From the NCBI GenBank assembly GCA_028293725.1, contig JAQGOE010000262.1:1-11397 (forward strand): a stretch of 11,397 nucleotides of DNA, read 5' to 3'. Below are positions 1 through 6,998 of the stretch, one piece after another; within the stretch, counting starts at the first letter, position 1; each line of letters begins with the position of its first letter. Below the pieces are notes generated by a model, which was given only the letters and a program-made list of their open reading frames with translations, did no database searches and was not told where the DNA came from. This DNA is from Gammaproteobacteria bacterium (GTDB lineage Bacteria > Pseudomonadota > Gammaproteobacteria > Steroidobacterales > Steroidobacteraceae). The translations under genes and the position numbers were made by a program.

Positions 1-213
1 AATAGTGGCGGTGTTCGTATTGGCCAGGGGAGTACCGACCTTCAAGGACGCCACGGCCCCGGCCCAGCCTTCGTACTTACTGCTGCTGATGATCAGCGAG
101 CCGGGTTGCAGGAAGGAGTCATCGGCCGCGGCGGTGCCGATGTGCGCGAATGCGGTGGCGCCGCAGCCCACCAGCAGCGACACGGCACGGGCGATCGAAG
201 AACGGGTGTTCAT
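1..213 (-). CDS. N-terminal fragment of a secreted protein of unknown function (runs off left edge)
   Basis: The first 71 codons are present; the frame is open to the window edge. The start is the ATG at 213-211, with a GGGGAG Shine-Dalgarno on the minus strand (218-223) about 4 bases upstream. The N-terminus looks like a signal peptide: Arg at residues 4 and 9, a hydrophobic stretch at about 10-23, and an Ala-rich end (AAA, residues 28-30) followed by Asp-Asp, a plausible signal peptidase I site. The mature part begins with Pro-Gly-Ser-Leu-Ile-Ile-Ser and a Lys-Tyr-Glu-Gly. This faintly recalls large secreted bacterial proteins that open with a PGNLVVSR-like segment, but that is only an impression. 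It is divergent from the epoxide hydrolase and shares the 189-bp gap with it. Function unknown. Confidence 0.75.
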   Translation of the reverse strand, partial: MNTRSSIARAVSLLVGCGATAFAHIGTAAADDSFLQPGSLIISSSKYEGWAGAVASLKVGTPLANTNTATI

Positions 214-217
214 GGGG

Positions 218-223
218 CTCCCC
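218..223 (-). promoter_or_regulatory. Ribosome-binding site of the secreted protein gene
   Basis: The minus strand reads GGGGAG four bases before the ATG at 213. The match to the anti-Shine-Dalgarno sequence supports this start and the reality of the truncated gene. Confidence 0.6.
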
Positions 224-368
224 TTTGGGTTGGCTAGGAATCGTTGGAATTGCTTTGCTGTAGAAAGTACTCAACGAATATGTCAGACGCATGAAGGACA
301 CCGCCGAATTGGCCAATAACCATGGCGTGGTACAAGCAAGCGCTCGTCTGTTGTGATCCCATCGCGTG

Positions 369-389
369 CCGCGGCAACGGTTGTCGCGG
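369..389. repeat. 21-bp near-perfect dyad just upstream of the epoxide hydrolase RBS
   Basis: The left arm CCGCGGCAAC (369-378) and right arm GTTGTCGCGG (380-389) are reverse complements except for one position, around a single central G. In RNA the mismatch (G374 with U384) is a G-U wobble, so a 9-pair hairpin with a three-base loop could form. It ends one base before the GGAGGT Shine-Dalgarno core (390-395). It could be a DNA operator for a dimeric regulator (for example TetR-like) or an RNA hairpin affecting ribosome access. The sequence shows the symmetry; the role is inference. Confidence 0.5.
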
Positions 390-395
390 GGAGGT
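390..395 (+). promoter_or_regulatory. Ribosome-binding site of the epoxide hydrolase (decides the start)
   Basis: GGAGGT lies seven bases before the ATG at 403. It is a strong, well-spaced Shine-Dalgarno, so 403 is preferred over the in-frame ATG at 322. Confidence 0.75.
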
Positions 396-402
396 AATCG
401 CC

Positions 403-1623
403 ATGAATGCAGTTGCGCAACAGATAGGCGGTGACAAGACCGCTGTTCGTCCATTTCGCGTCGATGTTGTTCCGGAAGCTGAGTTGATTGAGCTTCGTAG
501 GCGGATAAACGCCACGAGGTGGCCCGAACGAGAAACGGTTACAGATGCATCCCAAGGAGTACAGCTCGCGACGACGCAGGCGCTGGCGCGCTATTGGGCG
601 ACAGAGTATGACTGGCGCAAGGTCGAAGCAAAAATGAACGCTCTGCCGCAGTTCATCACCGAGATCGACGGGCTGGACATTCACTTCATTCACGTCCGCT
701 CAAAACACGAAAATGCGTTGCCGCTGATTGTTACGCACGGATGGCCCGGCTCGATCGTCGAACAGATGAAGATCATCGATCCGCTGACCAATCCCACCGC
801 ACACGGCGGCAATGCAGCCGATGCGTTCCACCTGGTGATCCCGTCAATGCCGGGCTACGGATACTCGGGCAAACCGACAATCGCGGGGTGGGATGTTGCC
901 CACATCGCGCGTGCGTGGATCGTGCTGATGAAGCGCCTCGGGTACACGAAATTCGTGGCGCAAGGCGGCGATTGGGGCGCGGTCGTCACCGAGCAAATGG
1001 GTCTGCTTGCGCCCCCGGAGTTGCTCGGTATTCACACCAACATGCCCGGCATCTTTCCAGTCGAGATTGACCAGGCGGCATTTTCCGGAGCGCCGGCGCC
1101 AGCGGGTCTCTCTGCCGATGAGAAGGTCGCTTACGAGCGTTTGCAGTTCGTATATCAAAAGGGAATCGCCTACGGGTTCCAGATGGGGCTGCGCCCGCAG
1201 ACGTTATACGGAATCGCGGACTCACCCGTGGGCTTGGCCGCCTATTTCCTCGATCACGACGCGCGCAGCTATGAGCTCATCGCGCGCGTCTTTAACGGCC
1301 AGTCCGAGGGCCTCACGCGCGACGACATCCTCGACAACATCACGATCACCTGGTTGACCAACACGGCGCTTTCCGGCGCCCGACTCTACTGGGAGAACTG
1401 GGGCAAACTCGGGTATTTCAACGCCAAAGGCGTCTCCATCCCGGTTGCCGTGAGCGTCTTCCCCGACGAACTCTATCCAACCCCGCGGAGCTGGGCGGAG
1501 CGGGCGTTTCCCAAACTGATCCATTTCAACAAGGTGGAGAAAGGCGGCCACTTTGCGGCCTGGGAGCAACCGAGGCTCTTTTCAGAGGAGGTTCGCACGG
1601 GATTCAGCCAGTTGCGCGGGTAG
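403..1623 (+). CDS. Epoxide hydrolase, alpha/beta-hydrolase fold (EHN-domain family)
   Basis: A 406-residue soluble enzyme expected to hydrolyse an epoxide to a vicinal diol through a covalent alkyl-enzyme ester. The N-terminal EHN domain is recognisable by LRRRINATRWP (residues 31-41) and by YDWRKVEAKMN and the following ITEIDGLDIHFIHVRS segment (69-100). The oxyanion motif is HGWPGS (112-117). The nucleophile is Asp190 in GGDWG. Tyr329 in ARLYWEN fits the lid region. The charge-relay acid is probably Asp355 or Glu356 in FPDELY, and the catalytic His383 lies in KGGHFAAWEQP. Length and spacing match microsomal/fungal-type epoxide hydrolases. The substrate cannot be told; many such bacterial enzymes serve detoxification or catabolism. 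It ends 15 bp from the convergent DUF58 stop, with no recognisable terminator between them. It is not obviously linked to the MoxR locus. Confidence 0.93.
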   Translation: MNAVAQQIGGDKTAVRPFRVDVVPEAELIELRRRINATRWPERETVTDASQGVQLATTQALARYWATEYDWRKVEAKMNALPQFITEIDGLDIHFIHVRSKHENALPLIVTHGWPGSIVEQMKIIDPLTNPTAHGGNAADAFHLVIPSMPGYGYSGKPTIAGWDVAHIARAWIVLMKRLGYTKFVAQGGDWGAVVTEQMGLLAPPELLGIHTNMPGIFPVEIDQAAFSGAPAPAGLSADEKVAYERLQFVYQKGIAYGFQMGLRPQTLYGIADSPVGLAAYFLDHDARSYELIARVFNGQSEGLTRDDILDNITITWLTNTALSGARLYWENWGKLGYFNAKGVSIPVAVSVFPDELYPTPRSWAERAFPKLIHFNKVEKGGHFAAWEQPRLFSEEVRTGFSQLRG

Positions 1624-1638
1624 CGGAGTCGAAGACGC

Positions 1639-2937
1639 TCAGACGCGCCGCTGCTCCCGAAACTGTCGGTAGGCATCGATCACCACTCTCTCCAGGTCTG
1701 CGGGCTGAGCAGTGAGCGCGGCCGCACCGAGTGCGCGAAGGGCCCGCACATTGCTTTCCATCGTGTTTGTATACTCGACGGCGGCGAGCGCACGATACAC
1801 GTTGAGCGGATCGCGTACTGGTGAGCGCGCGAGCGCCTCGATGCGGGCGCTCTGAAAGCCGGCGATGAACGGAAGATGCTTCGGCATCAGGAGTCGAACC
1901 GCCCTCAGGAGCTGGCTTCCTGCCGAGGCATCCTCCAGGTCCGTCAGCATCAGGATTAGACTGCGTCGTTGCGCCATCGTGCGGATTCGAGCCGCGGCCA
2001 ATACAGGGTTGGAATCTCCAGGTTGCACCCGGCACGCGGTGAGAAGATCGCGTATGCGCGCAACGGCCGCTTCACCGCGCGCGGGTGCGAGCATGGCTAG
2101 TGGCTGAGCCGCGAACACCACAACACCGACCGCATCGTCCAGGAAGGCGGCCCGTTGAGCGAAGCGGGCAGCGACATTCACATACAGGCTCAATCGATCC
2201 ACGTCGCCGGCCCCGAGAGCGCTGGTGCGGCCCGCGTCGATCGCCACGATGACCTCCAGGTGCTGGTCTGCGGAGAAATCGCGACTCACGAGTCGCCCGC
2301 GGCGTGCGGTTGCTTTCCAATCGACGGCGCGCAGTGGATCGCCCCTGCGGTATTCGCGGAGCTGCAGCACTTCCGTTCCTGAGCCGCCGGATAGCACCGG
2401 CTTGGCGCCGGCGCCCTGAATGCCCTGGCTGCGCTCCATTTCGCCGACGGCTTCGGGAACGACGGTGACCGAGCAAGCGGCGACGACCTTGCGAGACCAC
2501 CACGCCAGACGAAGTGCTCCGCCCACTCTGATTGTCGGTTGCGGCCACAGATATCGTCCCAGGCGCCTGGGGGCCGAGCTCAGCGTTACAACAGTGGCGA
2601 CCCCGGAGGCCAATTGGAGTGTTTCGATTCGTGGCGTCGAAGCGAACTCGTCCGGTGCGGACACCACGACCTGAATGGAGAGTCGCCGCCGCGAGTGCTG
2701 GCGAAATTTAAATTGCACGGGCTGCGACCGCGCCAGCGGCCAGTATTCAGGCGCTTGCAACTCGAGCTCCACCACGCATCGATGGAGCATCGCCGCCTCA
2801 TACGCCAGGCCCAAGAGGAGCAACGCGGCCGGAAGGGCCCACAAACGCGCCATTTCCGGAGGCGCACTCCAGGTCTCCACGATACCGAGCAGGCCGGTCA
2901 GCAGGATCAGGATGAGTGCAGTCTGGCGAAGGCTCAC
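1639..2937 (-). CDS. DUF58 domain-containing protein (vWA-like MoxR partner)
   Basis: A 432-residue membrane-anchored protein, last in the minus-strand operon. Two hydrophobic segments lie at the N-terminus (about residues 6-20 and 31-48), followed by a long soluble region. The DUF58 signature at 193-221 reads LREYRRGDPLRAVDWKATAR with RLVSRDF after it. A vWA-like fold follows: strand VIVAIDAG (229-236) and later ILMLTDLED. The metal-site motif is degenerate (D234-A-G-R-T-S, not DxSxS). DUF58 proteins are almost always encoded beside MoxR ATPases and are thought to be their adaptor or client. The start is GTG at 2937-2935, ten bases after the MoxR stop, with only a weak Shine-Dalgarno. It is retained because it keeps the first membrane segment; translation is probably coupled to moxR. 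Confidence 0.9.
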   Translation of the reverse strand: MSLRQTALILILLTGLLGIVETWSAPPEMARLWALPAALLLLGLAYEAAMLHRCVVELELQAPEYWPLARSQPVQFKFRQHSRRRLSIQVVVSAPDEFASTPRIETLQLASGVATVVTLSSAPRRLGRYLWPQPTIRVGGALRLAWWSRKVVAACSVTVVPEAVGEMERSQGIQGAGAKPVLSGGSGTEVLQLREYRRGDPLRAVDWKATARRGRLVSRDFSADQHLEVIVAIDAGRTSALGAGDVDRLSLYVNVAARFAQRAAFLDDAVGVVVFAAQPLAMLAPARGEAAVARIRDLLTACRVQPGDSNPVLAAARIRTMAQRRSLILMLTDLEDASAGSQLLRAVRLLMPKHLPFIAGFQSARIEALARSPVRDPLNVYRALAAVEYTNTMESNVRALRALGAAALTAQPADLERVVIDAYRQFREQRRV

Positions 2938-2947
2938 GGTTAGATCG

Positions 2948-3904
2948 TCAGCGCGGGACCGTTACCCGCTCGAGGAGAGAGCGTACGAGCGCTTGGTCCG
3001 TGCGACGCTCCAATGCCGCCTCCGACGAGAGCGACAGACGATGTGCTATGACCCAGGAGGCTACGATTTTCACGTCATCGGGTGTAACGAAGCCGGAGCC
3101 TCGCAAGCCGGCGACCACGCGCGCGGCCCGTTGCAGCGCCAGCGCTCCACGCGATGAAAGTCCCAGAGCGATGTGTGGATCCTCGCGGGACGCCTTCGCG
3201 ATGGCAAGGATGTAGGCGGTAACCTCAGGGCCCACGTGTACCTGGTCGACAGATTGCCTTGCCGCCTCGAGCTGGTCCTGGCTGACAATGGGCGTTGGCG
3301 GAGTGTGCTCCGGCGCCGAATCGCGGGTCGCAGCCATCGTGCCGTAGCGGTTGAGTATCGTTGTCTCAACCTCGATCGGCGGATATCCGACGTTGATGCG
3401 CATCATGAACCGGTCGAGTTGCGACTCGGGGAGCGGATAGGTGCCCTCGAACTCGTGTGGGTTCTGCGTGGCGATAACGAGGAAGCCCGGCGAAAGTCGA
3501 TGCGTCGTCCGATCGATCGTGACCTGGCGTTCTGCCATCGCCTCGAGCAGTGCGGATTGCGTCTTCGGTCCGGCGCGGTTGATTTCATCGACCAGCAGAA
3601 TCTCGGTAAAGAGCGGACCCGGGTGCAGGACGAACTGGCGAGTTGACTCGTCGAAGACGTGTACACCGGTGATGTCTGCAGGCATGAGGTCCGCCGTGCC
3701 CTGAACTCGCGCGAAACGCCCCCCGAGAGCGGCCGCCAGGGTCTTGCCGAGCAGTGTCTTGCCGAGGCCGGGAGCCCCTTGGACCAGGACGTGCCCACGC
3801 GAGATGGCGGCGATGAGCAACGCCCGGATCAGATCCTGCATGCCGATCACGGTGTGCCCCAGACTTTGTTGAAGTCGCGTCTCGAGCTCGGACAATGGGT
3901 TCAT
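2948..3904 (-). CDS. MoxR-family AAA+ ATPase
   Basis: A 318-residue cytosolic AAA+ ATPase. Walker A is GAPGLGKT (43-50), Walker B ILLVDE (102-107) followed by INRAGPKTQSALLEAM, and sensor 1 is ATQNP (145-149) before the typical EFEGTYPLPESQLDRF MoxR segment. MoxR proteins act as chaperone-like ATPases, often with vWA or DUF58 partners, which fits the adjacent gene. The ATG at 3904-3902 overlaps the TGA of the upstream DUF4350 gene as ATGA, so I take this start rather than one 23 codons upstream; the resulting N-terminus is normal for the family. Translation is probably coupled to DUF4350. All nucleotide-binding motifs are intact, so it should be active. Confidence 0.95.
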   Translation of the reverse strand: MNPLSELETRLQQSLGHTVIGMQDLIRALLIAAISRGHVLVQGAPGLGKTLLGKTLAAALGGRFARVQGTADLMPADITGVHVFDESTRQFVLHPGPLFTEILLVDEINRAGPKTQSALLEAMAERQVTIDRTTHRLSPGFLVIATQNPHEFEGTYPLPESQLDRFMMRINVGYPPIEVETTILNRYGTMAATRDSAPEHTPPTPIVSQDQLEAARQSVDQVHVGPEVTAYILAIAKASREDPHIALGLSSRGALALQRAARVVAGLRGSGFVTPDDVKIVASWVIAHRLSLSSEAALERRTDQALVRSLLERVTVPR

Positions 3905-5130
3905 GCAAGGTTTTCTCGTAGTTGAGCCAACAGATTCTGGAGCCGGACCAGATTGACGCGCTTGCCCGCGCACGCCTGCTCGTACAGTACATGCAAGGCG
4001 CGGCGCTGCGGGTCCAAAACGCGGGAGTCCTCGTCAAACAACTCCCAGAGGGCCGGCTCGCGGTCAGGGTGGGTGCCGGCACCCAGCCGACGCAAAAAGC
4101 TCTCGATCAGCCGCTGTGCGGCTTCGCTCGCTGGCACCACGTGCGCAAGGTATCGGGCGCTCGCTTCGACGAAGGCGCCCTCGTCGAGTGGCTGCCATGA
4201 GCGCTGCGCGGCGCGCAGCGGCAACGCGCCCAAAACCAGTGCAAGCCAGAGAAACACGATCCACCCGAGTGTGTGATGCAGCCGAGGGTCGGCAAAGAAC
4301 GCTCTCCCGTCGTAGTAAGCGGTCGCGCCCTGATGTGCGTCGTCGAAGACCACCGTCGCGCCGGGTCCGCAGCACCAGGCGATGATGTTGGCCAGGAATC
4401 GGGCATTGTCGGTGAGGGTGACCGCCCCGTTGGAAAATGGACTCGAGACGCTCGACAGCAGGATTTGGCCGGCGCCACGGCGCATGAGCCATAAAGTCGG
4501 CTCGCCGCTATCGGCCCGGCCGGCGAGCTCGAGTGGAATAGAGTCGTCAGGTCCGTTCAGCCGCGCATTACGGACAGGTAGTTTGGAAGCCGCCGTGATG
4601 TGTCTCACCCCGGCAAGCAATGGGTGCTCGCCTCGGGGGACGACGTCCAGCCGATCGGCCAGCAATGCCTTCAAGTCAGCTTTTCCAGCCGGGAGGGTTT
4701 CGAGATGCAGTCCCGTCAGCTGCTCGACCTTCTCCTTTAGCAGTGGGTCGGCGTCGAGACTCCAGAGCGGAGTATCGTGAATGGCCGCCATGATCAGCAA
4801 TGTGTTGCCGCGCTCCACCCAACCTTCGAGCTTCTCGATTTCTGCCGTCCGGGCCGGCACCCATTGCGGCAGCGTGACGAGTAGCAAGTTGCCTGTTGGC
4901 TTCGACAGCTGTGTGGGGAGTCGGTCGTAGCGGTACCGCAGGCTGACAGCGTGAATATTCTGCTCTCCAAGCCAGCGCCACACGGCCAGGTAACCTTCAG
5001 GACGGCTCTCACTGGAGAGGGGTCGCACAATCTCATCTGAATTAGCCCGGGGCTTCGGAAAGAACAGGATGTAGAACAGCCCGAGCGCGCCTGCCGCCAG
5101 TGCGAGCATCAACACACGCTCTTTAATCAC
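3901..5130 (-). CDS. DUF4350 domain-containing membrane protein
   Basis: A 409-residue protein with an N-terminal membrane segment (about 6-24), an extracytoplasmic domain, a second membrane segment (about 287-305) and a basic, helical cytosolic tail. The DUF4350 region shows EGYLAVWRWL (45-54), GNLLLVTLPQ (80-89), LEGWVERGNTLLIMA (101-115), DNARFLANIIAW (241-252) and VVFDDAHQG (260-268), corresponding to the FDE-hHG motif of the family. Its glutamine-amidotransferase-like fold is probably non-catalytic; this is inferred from the family. The start is GTG at 5130-5128, overlapping the TGA of the DUF4129 gene as GTGA. The stop overlaps the MoxR start. Known only as a recurrent neighbour of MoxR/DUF58; function unassigned. 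Confidence 0.85.
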   Translation of the reverse strand: MIKERVLMLALAAGALGLFYILFFPKPRANSDEIVRPLSSESRPEGYLAVWRWLGEQNIHAVSLRYRYDRLPTQLSKPTGNLLLVTLPQWVPARTAEIEKLEGWVERGNTLLIMAAIHDTPLWSLDADPLLKEKVEQLTGLHLETLPAGKADLKALLADRLDVVPRGEHPLLAGVRHITAASKLPVRNARLNGPDDSIPLELAGRADSGEPTLWLMRRGAGQILLSSVSSPFSNGAVTLTDNARFLANIIAWCCGPGATVVFDDAHQGATAYYDGRAFFADPRLHHTLGWIVFLWLALVLGALPLRAAQRSWQPLDEGAFVEASARYLAHVVPASEAAQRLIESFLRRLGAGTHPDREPALWELFDEDSRVLDPQRRALHVLYEQACAGKRVNLVRLQNLLAQLRENLA

Positions 5131-6065
5131 TTCGCGGGCTGCCCGGCAGGTGCTGCGAGGAGTTCTCCGTAGAGCCCGCGGGCGCTTTGGCCTAACTTCC
5201 GGTCACTCAGTGTCGGCGCGCGCCGTGGATCGCCGTAGAGTATTTGCTCAGCCAGGAGTGCGACGCTTGCGAAAACCTCGCGTTGTGAGGTCGTATCGAA
5301 GCGTGCGGCGGTGATGAGCTCGCGACAGGTCAGATCCCGATCGCGCTCGAGCCTGTGTGACTTCGTGAGGGCCGCGACCAGCACTCGCAGCATGCGCTCC
5401 GGACGGAGCTGGTCGACAGGCTCGTCGATTTCTTCGGGCTCTTGCCAGTGCGGGGAGTTGGTCGGTGTATCTGTTGCCGAGCGCTTGGAGGATGGCCGGC
5501 GCCGCCGACCCGCGCCGAACACTCCGGCGGCGCGCAGTTCCATAGCGATCACGACGGCGGCGGCGATCAGCACGAGACCCATTACACTGTAGAGGATCGC
5601 GTTTCCCGGCCGCCACTGGGTCGGCCACCGCAACCAGTCGGGCCATTGCCCACGTTCCGGATCGAACCAGCTCCCCACCCAGGTCTTGAATCGCTCCCAC
5701 CAGTTGGGGGGCTCGGGCGGTGGCCGCAGAAACTGGGCGATCGTTTGCAGCCTCGAGCTGTCCGGCAGTGGCACGGGTGCGGCCGGTCCGTCATACCGAT
5801 CCGCGAGCGCGCTCCAGTCCGCCAGGGCGTCAGCGGTGACCTGCTCTTTCCAGTCCTGAGGCAGGTGTGCGGCGAGCCCGAGAGCCTCGATGGCCGTTGT
5901 CAGAGTGGGGCAGTCGGCGTGCAGCGCTTCCATTCCGACGAGATCGGGCTTTGCCCGCTGCGCGCACTCGCGGATCACTGCACGCGCGGCGGGCGAATCG
6001 GCTCTGAGCGGTGCGCCGGCTGTAAGCCCCAGCAGTACGAGCAGTAGCGCACACGGCCGCCGCAT
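5127..6065 (-). CDS. DUF4129 domain-containing membrane protein
   Basis: A 312-residue protein. An N-terminal signal peptide (1-22, LRA before Asp) is followed by a Trp- and Pro-rich periplasmic region (about 23-155, with NWWERFKTWVGSWFDPE). One membrane segment lies at about 157-176, then an Arg-rich positive cluster (187-190, cytosolic side). The cytosolic C-terminus carries the DUF4129 domain (about 222-304), visible as LRVLVAALTKSHRLERDRDLTCRELI and then FASVALLAEQILYGD. DUF4129 is commonly found at the C-terminus of membrane transglutaminases (TgpA type). Here there is no transglutaminase core, but one is encoded separately at 8702-10147. The ATG at 6065 lies three bases after the upstream stop; the end overlaps the DUF4350 start. 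Probably a tether between the periplasm and the MoxR/DUF58 machinery; this is inference. Confidence 0.8.
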   Translation of the reverse strand: MRRPCALLLVLLGLTAGAPLRADSPAARAVIRECAQRAKPDLVGMEALHADCPTLTTAIEALGLAAHLPQDWKEQVTADALADWSALADRYDGPAAPVPLPDSSRLQTIAQFLRPPPEPPNWWERFKTWVGSWFDPERGQWPDWLRWPTQWRPGNAILYSVMGLVLIAAAVVIAMELRAAGVFGAGRRRRPSSKRSATDTPTNSPHWQEPEEIDEPVDQLRPERMLRVLVAALTKSHRLERDRDLTCRELITAARFDTTSQREVFASVALLAEQILYGDPRRAPTLSDRKLGQSARGLYGELLAAPAGQPAK

Positions 6066-6068
6066 GGA

Positions 6069-6878
6069 TCAGGCTTTGCCCAAAGCCCCCATCCGGGCAG
6101 CAAGGTCGCCGCCTTCGCTGCGAAGTTCGAAATCGTGGTACATCACGACGAGGATGGCGACAAACATGGGAAGCACGATCACGTTCGACACAACGCCCAA
6201 CAGTTGGCCGACGATGGTGCTATCCGTGAGAGTCAGATGGGTCAGAGCGGTGATGAGGCCGGATAAGAGGCCCAGGGCGAGGGCGAAAACGTACACGATG
6301 ACCAACGCGACAGTGAGGATTACAGTGCCGCGCCACCAGCGGCCGCGGGTCAGCCGCCAGCTGATCCCAAGCCCCTCCACCGCGCCCGCGTCATCCACGA
6401 ACATTGCCGGCAACCACAGTTGGAGCTTGCCAAAGAAATAAACCCCCGGCACGACCAGCAAAATGAGCCCGATCCCAACGGCCAGCCCGTAGAGCAGGCC
6501 TCCGAGGACTGCTGCGGGTAAGCGCCGCAGGCCTACGGCGAGCGCGCTCCCCACGGAGAGCGACTCGTTTCCCTTCGCCCAGGTGCTTACCGTTTTCATC
6601 AGTGCGCCGTAGAACACGAAAGAAGCCAGCATCGCCACCGCAAATCCCGCCATCGCAACGGGGGAGAACATAGCCGCGAGCGCCTGGCGAGGGTCTTTGG
6701 TCCCAGGCACGACACCCTTCGTGAGGGCCAGCGTCCAGAACACACCGAATATACCCATCACCACCGAATAAAGGAGGGCGAGGACCCAGCACTGGCGTAT
6801 GGAGTCGCGGTATAGGCGAATCGCGCTGTCAATCACGCCGCCGATGGACAGCGGGGCCGCTGGCAATTCGTATGTCAT
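6069..6878 (-). CDS. Polytopic membrane protein, first gene of the MoxR operon
   Basis: A 269-residue integral membrane protein with about five hydrophobic segments (about 31-52, 73-92, 122-148, 183-208, 224-246). It opens with PLSIGGVIDSAIRLYRDS, a pattern typical of membrane proteins annotated as the glycerophosphodiester-phosphodiesterase membrane domain or DUF4013-like. The internal GISWRLTRGRWWRG (171-184) fits the same loose group. No catalytic motif is visible. The start is the ATG at 6878-6876 with GGGAG six bases upstream on the minus strand (6885-6889). A longer frame reaching 6971 would run into the divergent promoter and is not preferred. It leads the five-gene operon and faces the RDD gene across a 120-bp gap. 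Specific function unknown. Confidence 0.82.
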   Translation of the reverse strand: MTYELPAAPLSIGGVIDSAIRLYRDSIRQCWVLALLYSVVMGIFGVFWTLALTKGVVPGTKDPRQALAAMFSPVAMAGFAVAMLASFVFYGALMKTVSTWAKGNESLSVGSALAVGLRRLPAAVLGGLLYGLAVGIGLILLVVPGVYFFGKLQLWLPAMFVDDAGAVEGLGISWRLTRGRWWRGTVILTVALVIVYVFALALGLLSGLITALTHLTLTDSTIVGQLLGVVSNVIVLPMFVAILVVMYHDFELRSEGGDLAARMGALGKA

Positions 6879-6884
6879 GGTCCT

Positions 6885-6889
6885 CTCCC
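6885..6889 (-). promoter_or_regulatory. Ribosome-binding site of the first MoxR-operon gene
   Basis: The minus strand reads GGGAG six bases before the ATG at 6878, within a purine run (AAAAGGGAGAGGA). This fixes the operon's first start. Confidence 0.65.
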
Positions 6890-6919
6890 TTTTCCCTGAT
6901 ATAGAGCGGCGGTGGGCCC

Positions 6920-6939
6920 GCGCGTAGACCTTTACGCGC
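6920..6939. repeat. Perfect inverted repeat, 7-bp arms, 6-bp spacer
   Basis: GCGCGTA and TACGCGC are exact reverse complements around GACCTT, a 20-bp dyad of the size bound by a dimeric regulator. It lies centrally between the two divergent start codons, so it is a candidate operator. Confidence 0.5.
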
Positions 6940-6998
6940 AAAGATATCAGAATGCCTTCCTTGCGGACCACTCATGTCCGCGTCCCGGCGGGTCGCGG

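Larger units (their letters stand above)
214..402. promoter_or_regulatory. Divergent intergenic region between secreted protein and epoxide hydrolase
   Basis: This 189-bp gap separates two divergent genes and must carry promoters for both. It contains an AT-richer segment around 236-285, the likeliest promoter core, but I see no convincing -35/-10 pair on either strand. The right end holds the dyad at 369-389 and the epoxide hydrolase ribosome-binding site. An open frame from 322 extends the epoxide hydrolase upstream, but it looks untranslated (see rejected items). Confidence 0.45.
6879..6998. promoter_or_regulatory. Shared divergent control region of the two arms of the MoxR/SpoIIM locus
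   Basis: The only non-coding gap inside the locus, between the divergent membrane-protein and RDD genes. It carries two inverted repeats: outer arms CTGATAT (6896-6902) and ATATCAG (6944-6950), and an inner pair GCGCGTA (6920-6926) and TACGCGC (6933-6939) around a six-base spacer. AT-rich TATATC and GATATC blocks lie in the outer arms and could serve as -10 elements facing opposite ways. No good -35 elements are evident. Co-regulation of both arms is inferred from the layout. Confidence 0.5.

Noticed and set aside
322..402. In-frame 27-codon upstream extension of the epoxide hydrolase from the ATG at 322
   Set aside because: No Shine-Dalgarno precedes it, the Cys-rich extension does not resemble the family, and the ATG at 403 has an excellent RBS.
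1624..1638. Possible bidirectional terminator between the epoxide hydrolase and DUF58 genes
   Set aside because: Only 15 bp are available, and I see no stem followed by a T run on either strand.
2072..2548. Long Arg/Ser-rich open frame inside the DUF58 gene, and many similar frames on both strands
   Set aside because: Low-complexity Arg/Gly/Ser/Pro content is typical of off-frame reading of high-GC genes. No domain is recognisable and each lies inside a well-supported gene.
3905..3973. Upstream extension of MoxR to 3973
   Set aside because: The ATGA overlap with the DUF4350 stop and the normal MoxR N-terminus favour 3904.
6879..6971. Upstream extension of the membrane protein gene to 6971
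   Set aside because: The ATG at 6878 has a good Shine-Dalgarno, and the extension (basic, non-membrane) lies in the divergent control region.
6912..6998. GTG start at 6912 for the RDD protein
   Set aside because: It would add 29 residues unlike the family and place the inverted repeat and probable promoter inside the gene.
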